Shown in pieces: positions 31,133 to 45,069 of a stretch of DNA of 59,269 bases. The notes below the pieces were generated by a model. The model worked only from the letters and a program-made list of their open reading frames with translations, was not told the origin of the DNA and did no database searches. How positions within the stretch are numbered: the first letter of the stretch is position 1; each line of letters starts with the position of its first letter. This DNA comes from Bacillus thermotolerans. GTDB lineage: Bacteria; Bacillota; Bacilli; Bacillales; Domibacillaceae. The stretch spans positions 1 to 59,269 of the forward strand of contig NZ_JWJE02000024.1 in assembly GCF_000812025.2 (NCBI RefSeq), given 5' to 3'. A program made the position numbers and the translations under genes.

Positions 31133-32320
31133 ATGGCTAAGGAAAAATTCGACCGTTCCAAAACACATGCGAACATCGGTACAATCGGTCACGTTGACCA
31201 TGGTAAAACTACTTTAACAGCTGCTATCACTACTGTTCTTTCAAAAAAAGGCGGCGGTGAAGCAAGAGGATACGATCAAATCGATGCGGCTCCAGAAGAG
31301 CGTGATCGTGGTATCACAATTTCAACTTCACACGTTGAGTACGAAACTGACACTCGCCACTATGCACACGTTGACTGCCCAGGACATGCTGACTACGTTA
31401 AGAACATGATCACTGGTGCGGCTCAAATGGATGGCGGAATCCTAGTAGTATCTGCTGCTGATGGCCCGATGCCACAAACTCGTGAGCACATTCTTCTTTC
31501 TCGTCAAGTAGGTGTACCTTACCTAGTAGTATTCTTAAACAAATGCGATATGGTAGACGATGAAGAGCTTCTTGAGCTTGTAGAAATGGAAGTACGTGAC
31601 CTTCTTTCTGAATACGACTTCCCTGGCGATGATGTTCCAGTAATTAAAGGTTCTGCTCTTAAAGCTCTTGAAGGAGAGCCTGAGTGGGAAGAAAAAATCA
31701 TCGAGCTTATGAACGCAGTTGATGAGTACATTCCAACTCCAGAGCGTGACACTGAAAAGCCATTCATGATGCCAGTTGAGGATGTATTCTCTATTACTGG
31801 TCGTGGTACAGTTGCAACTGGACGCGTTGAGCGTGGACAAGTTAAAGTCGGTGACGAAATCGAAATCATCGGTCTTGCTGAAGAAGCTAAGAAAACAACT
31901 GTAACTGGTGTAGAAATGTTCCGTAAGCTTCTTGATTATGCAGAAGCTGGCGACAACATCGGTGCTCTTCTTCGCGGTGTGTCTCGTGAAGAAGTACAAC
32001 GTGGCCAAGTACTTGCAAAGCCAGGTTCAATCACACCACACACTAAATTCAAAGCTGAAGTTTACGTTCTATCTAAAGAAGAAGGTGGACGTCACACTCC
32101 ATTCTTCTCAAACTACCGCCCACAGTTCTACTTCCGTACAACTGATGTAACTGGTATCGTTAACCTTCCTGAAGGCACTGAAATGGTTATGCCTGGGGAT
32201 AACATCGAAATGACAGTTGAACTGATCTCACCTATCGCTATCGAAGAAGGAACTAAGTTCTCAATTCGTGAAGGTGGACGTACAGTAGGCGCTGGTGTTG
32301 TATCTACAATTGAAGCGTAA
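31133..32320 (+). CDS. tuf: Elongation factor Tu
   Basis: 395 aa. GTPase motifs [28 protein letters not shown]-terminal barrel with the kirromycin-contact residues is intact. AAAGGAGG before ATG 31133. Only one tuf copy is visible here. Followed by a strong terminator. Confidence 0.98.
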   Translation: MAKEKFDRSKTHANIGTIGHVDHGKTTLTAAITTVLSKKGGGEARGYDQIDAAPEERDRGITISTSHVEYETDTRHYAHVDCPGHADYVKNMITGAAQMDGGILVVSAADGPMPQTREHILLSRQVGVPYLVVFLNKCDMVDDEELLELVEMEVRDLLSEYDFPGDDVPVIKGSALKALEGEPEWEEKIIELMNAVDEYIPTPERDTEKPFMMPVEDVFSITGRGTVATGRVERGQVKVGDEIEIIGLAEEAKKTTVTGVEMFRKLLDYAEAGDNIGALLRGVSREEVQRGQVLAKPGSITPHTKFKAEVYVLSKEEGGRHTPFFSNYRPQFYFRTTDVTGIVNLPEGTEMVMPGDNIEMTVELISPIAIEEGTKFSIREGGRTVGAGVVSTIEA

Positions 32321-32331
32321 GACTTCTTTTA

Positions 32332-32361
32332 AAAGCAGACGGAAAACCGTCTGCTTTTTTT
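32332..32361 (+). terminator. Intrinsic terminator after tuf
   Basis: 11-bp perfect stem AAAGCAGACGG / CCGTCTGCTTT, loop AAAA, with a T-run continuing to 32361. Ends the str operon. Confidence 0.94.
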
Positions 32362-32420
32362 ATTCACTTAAAATGAAAACCTTCTTTTTTTAATTCAATC
32401 AACATAATTATTTTCTGCTA

Positions 32421-32449
32421 TTGAAATAGGGATAGAATCTATGTATAAT
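32421..32449 (+). promoter_or_regulatory. S10 operon promoter P1
   Basis: TTGAAA (32421-32426), 17-bp spacer, TATAAT (32444-32449). First of two tandem promoters in the 330-bp tuf-rpsJ gap. Confidence 0.72.
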
Positions 32450-32487
32450 AATAAAAGTGTGTTGCAAAGGAAACATATAAAAAGCTG

Positions 32488-32516
32488 TTGCATACATAGG
32501 TAAAATCATGTATAAT
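32488..32516 (+). promoter_or_regulatory. S10 operon promoter P2
   Basis: TTGCAT (32488-32493), 17-bp spacer, TATAAT (32511-32516), 67 bp after P1. It would start the same leader RNA. Confidence 0.75.
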
Positions 32517-32960
<444 letters not shown>

Positions 32961-32997
32961 TTAATATAAAAAATTATTTATTCAGGAGGTGTGACTC

Positions 32998-33624
32998 ATG
33001 ACCAAAGGAATCTTAGGAAGAAAAGTAGGTATGACTCAAGTGTTTGCAGAAAACGGTGAACTGATCCCAGTTACTGTAATCGAAGCAGCACCTAACGTTG
33101 TACTTCAAAAGAAAACAATCGAAAACGATGGCTATGAAGCTGTACAGTTAGGTTTTGAGAACAAGCGTGAAAAGCTTGCTAACAAACCAGAACAAGGCCA
33201 CGTTGCGAAAGCTGAAACAGCACCTAAGCGCTTCATTCGTGAGTTCCGTAACTATGACGGTGAAGTAGAGGTTGGTCAAGAAGTCAAGGTAGATATTTTC
33301 TCTGAAGGAGATATCATTGACGTAACAGGAGTTTCAAAAGGTAAAGGATTCCAGGGTGCAATCAAGCGCCACGGACAAAGCCGCGGACCAATGTCCCACG
33401 GTTCTCGTTATCACCGTCGCCCAGGTTCAATGGGACCAGTTGCTCCTAACCGTGTATTCAAAAACAAATTGTTGCCAGGCCGTATGGGTGGCGAACAAAT
33501 CACAATCCAAAACTTACAAGTAGTAAAAGTTGATGCAGAACGCAACGTTCTTTTAGTTAAAGGTAACGTTCCTGGACCTAAAAAATCTTTAGTGAAAATC
33601 CAAAGCGCGTTAAAAGCGAACTAA
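32998..33624 (+). CDS. rplC: Ribosomal protein uL3
   Basis: 208 aa; early 50S assembly protein with a long loop reaching the peptidyl-transferase centre. [10 protein letters not shown] at the N terminus and the central [13 protein letters not shown]-type loop are present. RBS AGGAGGTG. Confidence 0.97.
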   Translation: MTKGILGRKVGMTQVFAENGELIPVTVIEAAPNVVLQKKTIENDGYEAVQLGFENKREKLANKPEQGHVAKAETAPKRFIREFRNYDGEVEVGQEVKVDIFSEGDIIDVTGVSKGKGFQGAIKRHGQSRGPMSHGSRYHRRPGSMGPVAPNRVFKNKLLPGRMGGEQITIQNLQVVKVDAERNVLLVKGNVPGPKKSLVKIQSALKAN

Positions 33625-33654
33625 TCGACTTTTTCCAGAAAGGAGGAAATAAGA

Positions 33655-34278
33655 ATGCCGAAAGTTACAGTATTAAACCAAAGCGGAGCACAAGTTGGTG
33701 AAATCGAACTAAACGATTCCGTTTTTGGTATTGAACCTAACCAACACGTAGTATTTGAAGCGGTAATGATGCAGCGTGCATCTTTACGTCAAGGAACAAG
33801 CAAAGTAAAAAACCGCTCAGAAGTTAGCGGCGGCGGCCGTAAGCCGTGGCGTCAAAAAGGTACTGGACGTGCTCGTCAAGGATCTATCCGTTCTCCACAA
33901 TGGCGCGGTGGCGGTACAGTATTTGGTCCAGTTCCACGCAGCTACAGCTACAAACTGCCAAAGAAAGTACGTCGTTTAGCTATTAAATCTGCTCTTTCTT
34001 CTAAAGTGGCAGAGCAAAACATTCTAGTACTAGAATCATTATCTTTTGATACGCCAAAAACAAAAGAGTTTGCAAGCGTATTGAAAAATCTATCTGTAGA
34101 TAGCAAAGCGTTGGTCGTTACTGACGTTTTAAACGAAAATGTCGCCTTATCTGCCCGCAACATTCCGGGAGTAACAGTAGTAGCGGCTGACGGCATTAAT
34201 GTTTTAGATGTGGTAGGTCATGATAAACTTATCATCACTAAAGCAGCTGTTGAAAAAGTAGAGGAGGTGCTTGCATAA
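33655..34278 (+). CDS. rplD: Ribosomal protein uL4
   Basis: 207 aa; lines the exit tunnel through its extended loop ([19 protein letters not shown]). In E. coli L4 represses this operon; whether that holds here is unknown. Its stop overlaps the rplW start by one base (TAATG). Confidence 0.97.
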   Translation: MPKVTVLNQSGAQVGEIELNDSVFGIEPNQHVVFEAVMMQRASLRQGTSKVKNRSEVSGGGRKPWRQKGTGRARQGSIRSPQWRGGGTVFGPVPRSYSYKLPKKVRRLAIKSALSSKVAEQNILVLESLSFDTPKTKEFASVLKNLSVDSKALVVTDVLNENVALSARNIPGVTVVAADGINVLDVVGHDKLIITKAAVEKVEEVLA

Positions 34279-34562
34279 TGGAAGCTCGCGATATCATTAA
34301 GCGCCCCGTAATTACAGAACAATCAACTAGCGTTATGGCTGATAAGAAATATACGTTCGAAGTTGATGTTAGAGCTAATAAGACTCAAGTTAAAGATGCT
34401 GTTGAGCAGATCTTTGATGTGAAAGTCGAGAAAGTAAACATCATGAACTATAAAGGCAAATTCAAACGTATGGGTCGTTATGCAGGTTATACAAACAAAC
34501 GCCGCAAAGCGATTGTTACATTAACTGAAGACAGCAAAGAAATCGAATTGTTCGAGGTTTAA
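34278..34562 (+). CDS. rplW: Ribosomal protein uL23
   Basis: 94 aa; tunnel-exit protein and docking site for trigger factor and SRP. Begins [19 protein letters not shown] 34278 overlaps the rplD stop, and GGAGGTGC inside rplD serves as its ribosome site. Confidence 0.97.
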   Translation: MEARDIIKRPVITEQSTSVMADKKYTFEVDVRANKTQVKDAVEQIFDVKVEKVNIMNYKGKFKRMGRYAGYTNKRRKAIVTLTEDSKEIELFEV

Positions 34563-34593
34563 TCTAAGAATTTAAGAAGAGGAGGGAAAAGAC

Positions 34594-35424
34594 ATGGCGA
34601 TTAAAAAGTACAAACCAACGTCAAACGGCCGTCGAAACATGACGTCACTTGACTTCTCTGAGCTTACAACTGACAAGCCGGAAAAATCATTGTTGGCGCC
34701 TCTTAAGAAAAAAGGCGGTCGTAACAACCAAGGTAGAACTACAGTTCGTCATCAAGGTGGCGGTCATAAGCGTCAATACCGTATTATCGACTTCAAACGT
34801 GATAAAGATGGTATACCTGGACGCGTTGCCACAATCGAATATGATCCAAACCGTTCAGCAAACATTGCTCTAATCAACTATGTTGATGGAGAAAAGCGCT
34901 ACATCTTAGCGCCGAAGAATCTTAAGGTTGGAATGGAAGTTATGTCTGGTTCAGAAGCAGACATCAAAGTAGGTAATGCTCTTCCATTAGTAAACATTCC
35001 TGTGGGTACAGTTATCCACAACATTGAGTTGAAACCAGGTAAAGGTGGACAATTAGTTCGCTCTGCAGGTACTTCTGCTCAGGTTCTAGGTAAAGAAGGA
35101 AAATACGTTCTTGTTCGTTTAAACTCAGGGGAAGTACGTATGATCCTAGCTACTTGCCGTGCGACTGTCGGTCAAGTAGGTAACGAGCAGCATGAACTAG
35201 TGAACATCGGTAAAGCCGGTCGTTCTCGCTGGTTAGGCAAGAAACCTACTGTTCGCGGATCTGTAATGAACCCGAACGATCATCCACACGGTGGTGGGGA
35301 AGGACGTTCTCCAATTGGACGCAAATCTCCAGTTACACCTTGGGGCAAACCAACTCTTGGTTACAAAACTCGTAAGAAAACAAACAAAAGCGACAAGTTC
35401 ATCGTTCGTCGCCGTAAAAAATAA
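34594..35424 (+). CDS. rplB: Ribosomal protein uL2
   Basis: 276 aa; central to peptidyl-transferase assembly. N-terminal [30 protein letters not shown] and the C-terminal loop [15 protein letters not shown] that contains the functionally important histidine. RBS GAGGAGGG. Confidence 0.97.
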   Translation: MAIKKYKPTSNGRRNMTSLDFSELTTDKPEKSLLAPLKKKGGRNNQGRTTVRHQGGGHKRQYRIIDFKRDKDGIPGRVATIEYDPNRSANIALINYVDGEKRYILAPKNLKVGMEVMSGSEADIKVGNALPLVNIPVGTVIHNIELKPGKGGQLVRSAGTSAQVLGKEGKYVLVRLNSGEVRMILATCRATVGQVGNEQHELVNIGKAGRSRWLGKKPTVRGSVMNPNDHPHGGGEGRSPIGRKSPVTPWGKPTLGYKTRKKTNKSDKFIVRRRKK

Positions 35425-35484
35425 CGTGATGGCACTACGGTTCCATTTGCGAACCGTAGACCAATTACGAAGGGAGGTACCAAA

Positions 35485-35763
35485 ATGGGCCGCAGCTTAA
35501 AAAAAGGACCTTTTGTTGATGATCATTTATTCAATAAAGTTGAAAAACTAAATGAAGATAATAAGAAGCAAGTAATCAAAACTTGGTCTCGCCGTTCCAC
35601 AATCTTCCCGGCTTTCATCGGACACACAATCGCAGTGTATGATGGCCGCAAACATGTTCCAGTTTATGTAACAGAGGATATGGTAGGACATAAACTTGGT
35701 GAATTCGCACCAACACGTACGTACAAAGGTCACGCTAGTGACGATAAGAAAACAAGACGCTAA
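35485..35763 (+). CDS. rpsS: Ribosomal protein uS19
   Basis: 92 aa; 30S head protein next to S13. [15 protein letters not shown] start and the conserved [30 protein letters not shown]. Confidence 0.97.
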   Translation: MGRSLKKGPFVDDHLFNKVEKLNEDNKKQVIKTWSRRSTIFPAFIGHTIAVYDGRKHVPVYVTEDMVGHKLGEFAPTRTYKGHASDDKKTRR

Positions 35764-35782
35764 ATGAGGGGAGGTTATCCTG

Positions 35783-36124
35783 ATGGAAGCTAAAGCTGTT
35801 GCTAGAACAGTACGCATTGCTCCTCGCAAAGTACGCTTAGTAGTTGACTTGATCCGAGGAAAGCAAGTAGGAGAAGCGGTAGCAATTTTAAAACACACTC
35901 ATAAGGCTGCATCTCCAGTCGTAGAAAAATTATTAAAATCTGCCTTGGCGAACGCAGAGCATAACTATGATATGGACGTAAATAACTTAGTCGTATCAAA
36001 AGTTTTTGTTGACGAAGGACCAACGTTGAAACGTTTCCGTCCGCGTGCAATGGGTCGCGCAAGCGCAATTAACAAACGTACTAGCCACATTACAGTTGTG
36101 GTATCAGAAAAGAAGGAGGGATAA
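35783..36124 (+). CDS. rplV: Ribosomal protein uL22
   Basis: 113 aa; its hairpin loop forms part of the exit tunnel near the macrolide site. Loop segment [18 protein letters not shown] looks intact, without the insertions or deletions linked to macrolide resistance. GGGGAGG before ATG. Confidence 0.97.
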   Translation: MEAKAVARTVRIAPRKVRLVVDLIRGKQVGEAVAILKHTHKAASPVVEKLLKSALANAEHNYDMDVNNLVVSKVFVDEGPTLKRFRPRAMGRASAINKRTSHITVVVSEKKEG

Positions 36125-36127
36125 TTA

Positions 36128-36784
36128 GTGGGTCAAAAAGTACATCCTCATGGTTTACGAGTCGGCGTTATTCGTGACTGGGATTCAAAATGGTATGCAG
36201 GAAAAGATTACGCAAGCCTTTTACATGAAGACCTTAAAGTTCGTGAGTACATTGAAGCTCGCTTGAAAGATGCTTCTGTATCTCGCGTTGAAATTGAACG
36301 TGCTGCTAACCGCATTAACATCACTATTCATACAGCGAAGCCAGGTATGGTTATCGGTAAAGGTGGATCTGAGGTTGAGGCGCTTCGTAAGTCTTTAAAT
36401 CAGCTTACTAGCAAACGCGTTCACATTAACATCGTTGAAGTTAAGAGAGCAGATCTTGATGCTAAGCTTGTAGCAGAAAACATTGCTCGTCAATTAGAAA
36501 ACCGTGTATCTTTCCGTCGTGCACAAAAGCAAGCTATCCAACGTACAATGCGCGCTGGTGCGAAAGGAATCAAAACACAGGTTTCTGGTCGTCTTGGCGG
36601 TGCAGATATTGCTCGTGCTGAACATTACAGTGAAGGAACTGTTCCACTTCATACTTTACGTGCGGATATCGATTATGCACACGTAGAAGCTGACACTACT
36701 TATGGTAAGTTAGGCGTAAAAGTATGGATCTATCGTGGAGAGGTTCTTCCTACTAAGAAGAAGTCCGAGGAAGGAGGAAACTAA
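36128..36784 (+). CDS. rpsC: Ribosomal protein uS3
   Basis: 218 aa; mRNA entry-channel protein with a KH domain ([12 protein letters not shown], the GxxG loop). GTG start at 36128, only 3 bp after rplV, with AAGGAGGGA overlapping the rplV end. Confidence 0.97.
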   Translation: MGQKVHPHGLRVGVIRDWDSKWYAGKDYASLLHEDLKVREYIEARLKDASVSRVEIERAANRINITIHTAKPGMVIGKGGSEVEALRKSLNQLTSKRVHINIVEVKRADLDAKLVAENIARQLENRVSFRRAQKQAIQRTMRAGAKGIKTQVSGRLGGADIARAEHYSEGTVPLHTLRADIDYAHVEADTTYGKLGVKVWIYRGEVLPTKKKSEEGGN

Positions 36785-36785
36785 T

Positions 36786-37220
36786 ATGTTATTGCCTAAG
36801 CGTGTAAAACACCGTCGTGTTCATCGCGGGAAAATGCGTGGCCAAGCAAAAGGCGGCACACAGGTAGCATTCGGCGAATACGGCCTGCAAGCTCTTGAGT
36901 CTTCTTGGATCACAAACCGTCAAATCGAATCAGCGCGTATCGCGATGACTCGTTATATGAAACGTGGCGGTAAAGTTTGGATTAAAATCTTCCCTCATAA
37001 GCCTTATACAGCAAAACCTCTTGAAGTTCGGATGGGTTCTGGTAAAGGGGCGCCTGAAGGCTGGGTAGCTGTTGTGAAACCTGGGAAAATCATGTTTGAA
37101 ATTGCTGGAGTTCCTGAAGAGGTGGCTCGTGAAGCACTTCGTCTTGCTGCACATAAACTGCCGGTAAGATGCAAGGTCGTAAAACGTGAAGAAATTGGTG
37201 GTGAATCAAATGAAGGCTAA
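36786..37220 (+). CDS. rplP: Ribosomal protein uL16
   Basis: 144 aa; contacts A-site tRNA. Begins [15 protein letters not shown], with the [17 protein letters not shown] loop. ATG 36786 lies one base after the rpsC stop; AAGGAGG is inside rpsC. The in-frame extension to 36735 overlaps rpsC and is rejected. Overlaps rpmC by 11 bp. Confidence 0.96.
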   Translation: MLLPKRVKHRRVHRGKMRGQAKGGTQVAFGEYGLQALESSWITNRQIESARIAMTRYMKRGGKVWIKIFPHKPYTAKPLEVRMGSGKGAPEGWVAVVKPGKIMFEIAGVPEEVAREALRLAAHKLPVRCKVVKREEIGGESNEG

Positions 37221-37413
37221 AGAAATTGTTGAATTAACCACTGCCGAAATTGAACAAAAGCTTAAATCATTAAAAGAAGAGCTTTTTAATCTTCGTTTCC
37301 AGCTCGCTACTGGACAGTTAGAAAATACTGCTCGTATTCGTGAAGTACGTAAAGCGATCGCTCGAATGAAAACTGTCATTCGTCAAAGAGAGATCGATGT
37401 TAACAATCGATAA
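37210..37413 (+). CDS. rpmC: Ribosomal protein uL29
   Basis: 67 aa, two-helix protein at the tunnel exit. [17 protein letters not shown] start matches the family, so ATG 37210 is preferred over an upstream GTG at 37201. Conserved [17 protein letters not shown]. Starts inside rplP. Confidence 0.95.
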   Translation: MKAKEIVELTTAEIEQKLKSLKEELFNLRFQLATGQLENTARIREVRKAIARMKTVIRQREIDVNNR

Positions 37414-37432
37414 TTGAGAGGAGGTTTGCACA

Positions 37433-37699
37433 ATGAGTGAAGAACGTAACCAACGTAAAGTTTATACTGGACGTGTTGTGTCTGACAAAATGGATAAGAC
37501 TGTCACTGTTCTTGTAGAAACTTACAAAAAGCACTCACTTTACGGCAAACGCGTTAAGTACTCTAAAAAGTTTAAAGCTCATGATGAGTTAAACGAAGCA
37601 AAAGTAGGCGATATCGTTCGCATCATGGAAACTCGCCCATTATCTGCTACAAAACGCTTCCGTCTAGTAGAAGTTGTAGAAAAAGCTGTTATTATCTAA
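37433..37699 (+). CDS. rpsQ: Ribosomal protein uS17
   Basis: 88 aa OB-fold primary binder of 16S r[22 protein letters not shown] and [10 protein letters not shown] are family blocks. RBS GAGGAGGT 19 bp after rpmC. Confidence 0.96.
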   Translation: MSEERNQRKVYTGRVVSDKMDKTVTVLVETYKKHSLYGKRVKYSKKFKAHDELNEAKVGDIVRIMETRPLSATKRFRLVEVVEKAVII

Positions 37700-37725
37700 T
37701 CAATAATTGTTCGGATAGAAAGTGA

Positions 37726-38115
<390 letters not shown>

Positions 38116-38160
38116 GAAAAGCAAGGTTATCAACTTGGCCATTCAAGGAGGTGCGATAGA

Positions 38161-38472
38161 ATGAACGTAAAAAAAGGCGACAAAGTGATGGTCATCACAG
38201 GTAAAGACAAAGGAAAAACAGGCATCGTGCTTGCAGCATTTCCTAAAAAAGACCGTGTGCTTGTTGAAGGGATTAACATTGTTAAAAAGCATGTAAAACC
38301 TTCTCAGATAAATCCACAAGGTGGAATTATCAGCCAGGAGGCACCTGTTCACGTATCTAACGTAATGCTTTTAGATCCTAAAACTAACGAGCCTACACGC
38401 GTAGGGCACAAAGTGGTTGACGGTAAAAAAGTTCGTGTAGCAAAAAAATCTGGTGAAGTTCTAGATAAATAA
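38161..38472 (+). CDS. rplX: Ribosomal protein uL24
   Basis: 103 aa with a KOW motif at the N terminus ([17 protein letters not shown]); an initiator of 50S assembly. RBS AAGGAGGTG. Confidence 0.97.
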   Translation: MNVKKGDKVMVITGKDKGKTGIVLAAFPKKDRVLVEGINIVKKHVKPSQINPQGGIISQEAPVHVSNVMLLDPKTNEPTRVGHKVVDGKKVRVAKKSGEVLDK

Positions 38473-38502
38473 TTCATCTGTTAAAGAAGGGAGGTACACT
38501 AT

Positions 38503-39042
38503 ATGAACCGCCTTAAAGCAAAGTTTAATGAAGAAATTACACCTGCTTTAATGAATAAATTCAATTACCAATCAGTTATGGAAGTACCAAAAATCGAGAA
38601 GATCGTAGTTAACATGGGAATTGGCGATGCCGTTCAAAATGCGAAAGCTTTAGATACTGCTGTTGAGGAGTTAGCGCTTATCACTGGTCAGAAGCCTTTA
38701 GTTACACGCGCTAAAAAATCAATCGCGGGCTTCCGCCTTCGTGAAGGTATGCCAATTGGAGCGAAAGTAACATTACGCGGTGAGCGTATGTATGAATTCC
38801 TTGATAAATTAATCTCTGTATCACTTCCACGTGTACGTGACTTCCGTGGAGTTTCCACAAAAGCGTTTGATGGACGCGGTAACTACACATTAGGTGTAAG
38901 AGAGCAATTAATCTTCCCTGAGATTGATTACGACAAAGTAAGCAAAGTTCGTGGTATGGATATCGTAATTGTAACAACTGCGAAGACTGATGAAGAAGCT
39001 CGCGAATTGTTAACTCAATTTGGAATGCCATTCCAAAAGTAA
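38503..39042 (+). CDS. rplE: Ribosomal protein uL5
   Basis: 179 aa; binds 5S rRNA in the central protuberance. [16 protein letters not shown] and GLRVTLRG-like [14 protein letters not shown] blocks. RBS AAGGGAGGT. Confidence 0.97.
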   Translation: MNRLKAKFNEEITPALMNKFNYQSVMEVPKIEKIVVNMGIGDAVQNAKALDTAVEELALITGQKPLVTRAKKSIAGFRLREGMPIGAKVTLRGERMYEFLDKLISVSLPRVRDFRGVSTKAFDGRGNYTLGVREQLIFPEIDYDKVSKVRGMDIVIVTTAKTDEEARELLTQFGMPFQK

Positions 39043-39051
39043 TCGCTATAA

Positions 39052-39252
<201 letters not shown>

Positions 39253-39281
39253 TACCCCGGCTTGGGAAGGAGGTAAATAGA

Positions 39282-39680
39282 ATGGTTATGACAGATCCAA
39301 TTGCAGATTTGCTTACTCGCATCCGTAACGCAAACATGGTGCGTCACGAGAAATTAGAGGTACCTGCTTCTAACATTAAGAAAGAAATCGCTGAAATTCT
39401 AAAGCGCGAAGGTTTCGTTCGTGACGTTGAGTATATCGAAGACAACAAGCAAGGCGTAATCCGTATTTTCTTAAAGTATGGAGCAAACAATGAACGGGTT
39501 ATCACTGGTTTAAAACGTATCAGCAAACCTGGTTTACGTGTATACGCAAAAGCTGACGAAATGCCACGAGTTCTTAATGGACTAGGTGTTGCTCTTGTAT
39601 CAACATCTGCAGGCGTGTTAACTGATAAAGAAGCTCGCGCTAAACAAGTTGGCGGCGAAGTATTAGCATACGTTTGGTAA
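39282..39680 (+). CDS. rpsH: Ribosomal protein uS8
   Basis: 132 aa; central-domain organiser of 16S r[19 protein letters not shown] and [14 protein letters not shown] are diagnostic. ATG at 39282 (MVMTDP) matches B. subtilis; ATG 39288 is an alternative. RBS GGAAGGAGG. Confidence 0.97.
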   Translation: MVMTDPIADLLTRIRNANMVRHEKLEVPASNIKKEIAEILKREGFVRDVEYIEDNKQGVIRIFLKYGANNERVITGLKRISKPGLRVYAKADEMPRVLNGLGVALVSTSAGVLTDKEARAKQVGGEVLAYVW

Positions 39681-39712
39681 TATTCTTCTAATAGAACGGA
39701 GGTGCAAAAATT

Positions 39713-40249
39713 ATGTCTCGTGTAGGAAAAAAACCTATTGAGCTACCTGAAGGCGTAACAGTAACAAACGATAATAACACTGTCACTGTAAAGGGCCCTA
39801 AAGGTGAACTCGTTAATACATTTAACAAAGATATGAAAATTGAGGTTGAAGGAAACGTTCTTACAGTTGTTCGTCCTTCTGATTCTAAAGAGCACCGTAC
39901 AATCCACGGTACAACTCGTGCGCTTTTAGCGAACATGGTGGAAGGTGTATCTAAAGGCTTCGAAAGAACTCTTGAATTAGTTGGTGTCGGATACCGTGCC
40001 CAAAAACAAGGAAAGAAACTTGTATTGAACGTTGGTTATTCTCATCCAGTTGAAATGGAGCCTGAAGAAGGTATTGAGATTGACGTTCCTGCTAACACAA
40101 AAGTGGTTATTAAAGGCATCAATAAAGAGCGTGTAGGTGCTCTTGCTGCTAACATTCGCGCAGTACGTCCTCCAGAGCCGTATAAAGGCAAAGGAATTCG
40201 TTACGAAGGCGAATATGTGCGCCGTAAAGAAGGTAAAACAGGTAAGTAA
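39713..40249 (+). CDS. rplF: Ribosomal protein uL6
   Basis: 178 aa, two repeated domains; near the sarcin-ricin loop. [14 protein letters not shown] start and [14 protein letters not shown] near the end. RBS CGGAGGTG. Confidence 0.97.
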   Translation: MSRVGKKPIELPEGVTVTNDNNTVTVKGPKGELVNTFNKDMKIEVEGNVLTVVRPSDSKEHRTIHGTTRALLANMVEGVSKGFERTLELVGVGYRAQKQGKKLVLNVGYSHPVEMEPEEGIEIDVPANTKVVIKGINKERVGALAANIRAVRPPEPYKGKGIRYEGEYVRRKEGKTGK

Positions 40250-40281
40250 TGTCGCTTAAGTAAACGAAAGGAGTGACCAGA

Positions 40282-40644
40282 ATGATTACGAAGGCTGATA
40301 AAAACAAAACTCGTAAAAAGAGACATGGCCGTGTTCGTTCAAAGCTTAATGGTACAGCTGAACGTCCTCGTTTAAATGTTTACCGTTCAAATCAACATCT
40401 TTACGCTCAAGTGATCGATGATATGAACGGTGTAACACTTGCCAGCGCTTCTACAGTCGAAAAAGATTTCGGCTTAGAGCAAACAAACAACGTTGACGCT
40501 GCTGCTAAAGTAGGCGAATTAGTTGCGAAAAGAGCGAGCGAAAAAGGCATCACATCCGTTGTGTTTGACCGCGGAGGATACTTATACCATGGACGCGTAA
40601 AAGCACTTGCAGATGCAGCTCGCGAAAATGGATTACAATTCTAA
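40282..40644 (+). CDS. rplR: Ribosomal protein uL18
   Basis: 120 aa; binds 5S rRNA with L5. [19 protein letters not shown] start and [20 protein letters not shown] 40282 is chosen over GTG 40273, which falls within the ribosome site AAAGGAGTG. Confidence 0.96.
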   Translation: MITKADKNKTRKKRHGRVRSKLNGTAERPRLNVYRSNQHLYAQVIDDMNGVTLASASTVEKDFGLEQTNNVDAAAKVGELVAKRASEKGITSVVFDRGGYLYHGRVKALADAARENGLQF

Positions 40645-40665
40645 TAAAAAAGGAGGGACAAATTC

Positions 40666-41166
40666 ATGCGTCGTATTGATCCAAATAAACTTGAACTTGA
40701 AGAGCGTGTAGTTACGGTCAATCGTGTAGCAAAAGTAGTAAAAGGTGGTCGTCGTTTCCGTTTTACTGCTCTTGTAGTTGTCGGTGACAAGAACGGACAC
40801 GTTGGTTTTGGAACTGGTAAAGCACAAGAGGTACCAGATGCTATCCGTAAAGCTGTTGAAGATGCGAAGAAAAACTTGATTACAATTCCGATCGTTGGAA
40901 CATCTATTCCACATGAAGTAATCGGCCGTTTTGGCGGCGGTGAAATTCTCCTAAAGCCTGCTTCTGAGGGTACTGGAGTAATCGCCGGAGGACCAGTTCG
41001 TGCGGTACTTGAGCTTGGTGGCGTAGAAGACATTCTTTCTAAATCACATGGTTCAAACACACCAATTAACATGGTTCGTGCTACAATTGAAGGAATTAAA
41101 CAACTGAAGCGTGCGGAAGATGTTGCTAAACTACGCGGAAAATCAGTAGAAGAACTGTTAGGATAA
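40666..41166 (+). CDS. rpsE: Ribosomal protein uS5
   Basis: 166 aa; decoding fidelity and mRNA entry. The loop [13 protein letters not shown] and [13 protein letters not shown] are wild-type-like in the region where spectinomycin mutations arise. RBS AAGGAGGG. Confidence 0.97.
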   Translation: MRRIDPNKLELEERVVTVNRVAKVVKGGRRFRFTALVVVGDKNGHVGFGTGKAQEVPDAIRKAVEDAKKNLITIPIVGTSIPHEVIGRFGGGEILLKPASEGTGVIAGGPVRAVLELGGVEDILSKSHGSNTPINMVRATIEGIKQLKRAEDVAKLRGKSVEELLG

Positions 41167-41179
41167 GGAGGGATTTACA

Positions 41180-41362
41180 ATGGCTGAAAAATTAACAATT
41201 ACCCTCACTCGCAGCTTGATCGGTCGTCCGAAAGATCAGCGTGAAACAGTTAAAGCTCTTGGACTTCGCAAAATGCATCAAACAGTGGAGCATCAAGATA
41301 ATGCAGCAATCAGAGGTATGATCAATAAAGTATCTCACCTAGTAACAGTAAACGAAAAATAA
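41180..41362 (+). CDS. rpmD: Ribosomal protein uL30
   Basis: 60 aa. [20 protein letters not shown] and [12 protein letters not shown] are diagnostic. RBS AAGGAGGG, 13 bp after rpsE. Confidence 0.96.
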   Translation: MAEKLTITLTRSLIGRPKDQRETVKALGLRKMHQTVEHQDNAAIRGMINKVSHLVTVNEK

Positions 41363-41393
41363 TAACACTTAAATAATAAGGAGGTGCACAAAC

Positions 41394-41834
41394 ATGAAAC
41401 TTCATGAGTTAAAACCGGCTGAAGGTGCTCGTAAATCTCGCAACCGTGTAGGACGCGGACCAGCTTCTGGTAACGGTAAAACTGCTGGTAAAGGTCATAA
41501 AGGACAAAATGCTCGTTCTGGCGGCGGTACACGCCTTGGATTCGAGGGTGGTCAAACTCCTTTATTCCGACGTCTACCAAAACGCGGCTTTACTAACATT
41601 AACCGCAAAGAGTATGCGGTCGTTAACCTTGATGCGTTAAATCGCTTCGATGAAGGCACAGAAGTTACACCAGAACTTCTTATTGAAACTGGTGTAGTAA
41701 GCAGCGAAAAAGCAGGAATTAAAATTCTTGCTAAAGGCAACGTAGAGAAAAAGCTGACTGTAAAAGCTCATAAATTCTCAGCTGCTGCTAAAGAAGCTAT
41801 CGAAGCTGCCGGCGGTAAGACTGAGGTGATTTAA
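41394..41834 (+). CDS. rplO: Ribosomal protein uL15
   Basis: 146 aa. [21 protein letters not shown] start and Gly-rich RNA-binding extension ([18 protein letters not shown]). Its stop overlaps the secY start by one base, so membrane translocase synthesis is coupled to this ribosomal gene. Confidence 0.97.
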   Translation: MKLHELKPAEGARKSRNRVGRGPASGNGKTAGKGHKGQNARSGGGTRLGFEGGQTPLFRRLPKRGFTNINRKEYAVVNLDALNRFDEGTEVTPELLIETGVVSSEKAGIKILAKGNVEKKLTVKAHKFSAAAKEAIEAAGGKTEVI

Positions 41835-43135
41835 TGTTTCGCACAATCTCCAATTTTATGCGTGTGGGTGATATAAGACAAAAAATTATATTCACCCTCC
41901 TTATGTTAATCGTTTTCCGTATCGGCACATTTATTCCTGTTCCTTATGTGGATGCAAATGTCCTGCAGATGCAGGAACAGGGCGGACTAATTGGTTTTCT
42001 TAATACCTTTGGCGGAGGAGCCCTCCAGAACTTCTCTATATTTGCTATGGGGATTATGCCTTACATTACAGCTTCGATTATTGTACAGCTCTTGCAGATG
42101 GATGTAGTTCCTAAGTTCACAGAGTGGTCGAAGCAAGGGGAAGTCGGGCGGCGCAAGCTGTCACAGTTTACAAGATATTTTACAGTAGTTCTTGGTTTCA
42201 TCCAGGCGCTGGGAATGTCTTACGGCTTTAACCGTCTCTTCGGCGGGTTGCTTGTTGAAAACAACAGCATCGGTGCATATCTGCTGATTGCACTTGTATT
42301 AACAGCCGGTACGGCTTTTCTTATGTGGCTTGGAGAACTGATTACCTCTAAAGGTGTCGGTAACGGAATCTCGATTATCATTCTTGCTGGGATTGTTGCA
42401 GCTATTCCGAACACGATCAATCAGATTTATGCACAGCAAATCGAGGGTGCTGGTGACCAGCTCTTCCTGCGAATTGTTGTACTTGTACTGATTGTATTAG
42501 CAGCTCTCGCAATTACTGTGGGCGTAATTTTTGTTCAGCAGGCATTGCGTAAAATTCCAATTCAGTATGCTAAGCGGGTAACTGGAGAAGGCGGCATGGG
42601 TGCACGTGGAGCACAATCTACTCACTTGCCTTTAAAAGTAAATGCTGCAGGCGTTATCCCTGTTATCTTTGCGGTGGCATTTCTGATCACACCACAAACG
42701 ATTGCTTCGTTTTTTGGTTCTAATGATGTAACAACGACGATTCAAAATATCTTCGATTACACTAAGCCAGTAGGTATGATCATTTATGTAGCGCTGATTG
42801 TTGCATTTACTTATTTCTATGCGTTTATTCAAGTCAATCCGGAGCAGCTAGCCGATAACTTGAAAAAACAAGGAGGATATATTCCAGGGATTCGTCCAGG
42901 GAAGAACACGCAGGATTATTTAACTAGTGTTTTGTACCGCCTAACTTTTGTAGGTGCCATCTTCCTGTCTGTTATCTCTATTCTTCCTGTCTTCTTTATC
43001 AACTTTGCAGGTCTTCCACCAGCTGCACAAATTGGCGGTACTGGCTTGCTTATCGTAGTTGGAGTGGCATTGGAAACAATGAAACAGCTGGAAGCTCAGC
43101 TTGTTAAACGTCATTACAAAGGCTTTATTAAATGA
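41834..43135 (+). CDS. secY: Preprotein translocase channel subunit SecY
   Basis: 433 aa with about ten transmembrane helices, the protein-conducting channel. Begins [18 protein letters not shown]; plug region after the first helix (NTFGGGALQNFSIF) and the cytoplasmic loops (GNGISIIILAGI; IRPGKNTQDYL) match the family. Partner secE is at 15793. ATG 41834 overlaps the rplO stop. Confidence 0.97.
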   Translation: MFRTISNFMRVGDIRQKIIFTLLMLIVFRIGTFIPVPYVDANVLQMQEQGGLIGFLNTFGGGALQNFSIFAMGIMPYITASIIVQLLQMDVVPKFTEWSKQGEVGRRKLSQFTRYFTVVLGFIQALGMSYGFNRLFGGLLVENNSIGAYLLIALVLTAGTAFLMWLGELITSKGVGNGISIIILAGIVAAIPNTINQIYAQQIEGAGDQLFLRIVVLVLIVLAALAITVGVIFVQQALRKIPIQYAKRVTGEGGMGARGAQSTHLPLKVNAAGVIPVIFAVAFLITPQTIASFFGSNDVTTTIQNIFDYTKPVGMIIYVALIVAFTYFYAFIQVNPEQLADNLKKQGGYIPGIRPGKNTQDYLTSVLYRLTFVGAIFLSVISILPVFFINFAGLPPAAQIGGTGLLIVVGVALETMKQLEAQLVKRHYKGFIK

Positions 43136-43168
43136 TGACAACTTGCTGAATGTCACTAATCAGACTGA

Positions 43169-44577
<1,409 letters not shown>

Positions 44578-44678
44578 CCTGGAAGGATGTTTCTTCAAAG
44601 GTATTCTGAGACTAGAATGATGACCAGCCTGCTGATTTTGTACGGAGTTCTGTATGAAAAGAGAAGGGAGAGTAATGA

Positions 44679-45046
<368 letters not shown>

Positions 45047-45069
45047 TTTCAAAGGAGGTGCACGCTTAA

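Noticed and set aside
31535-32008. Minus-strand frame opposite tuf
   Set aside because: Shadow of the highly expressed EF-Tu gene; low-complexity Phe/Ser composition.
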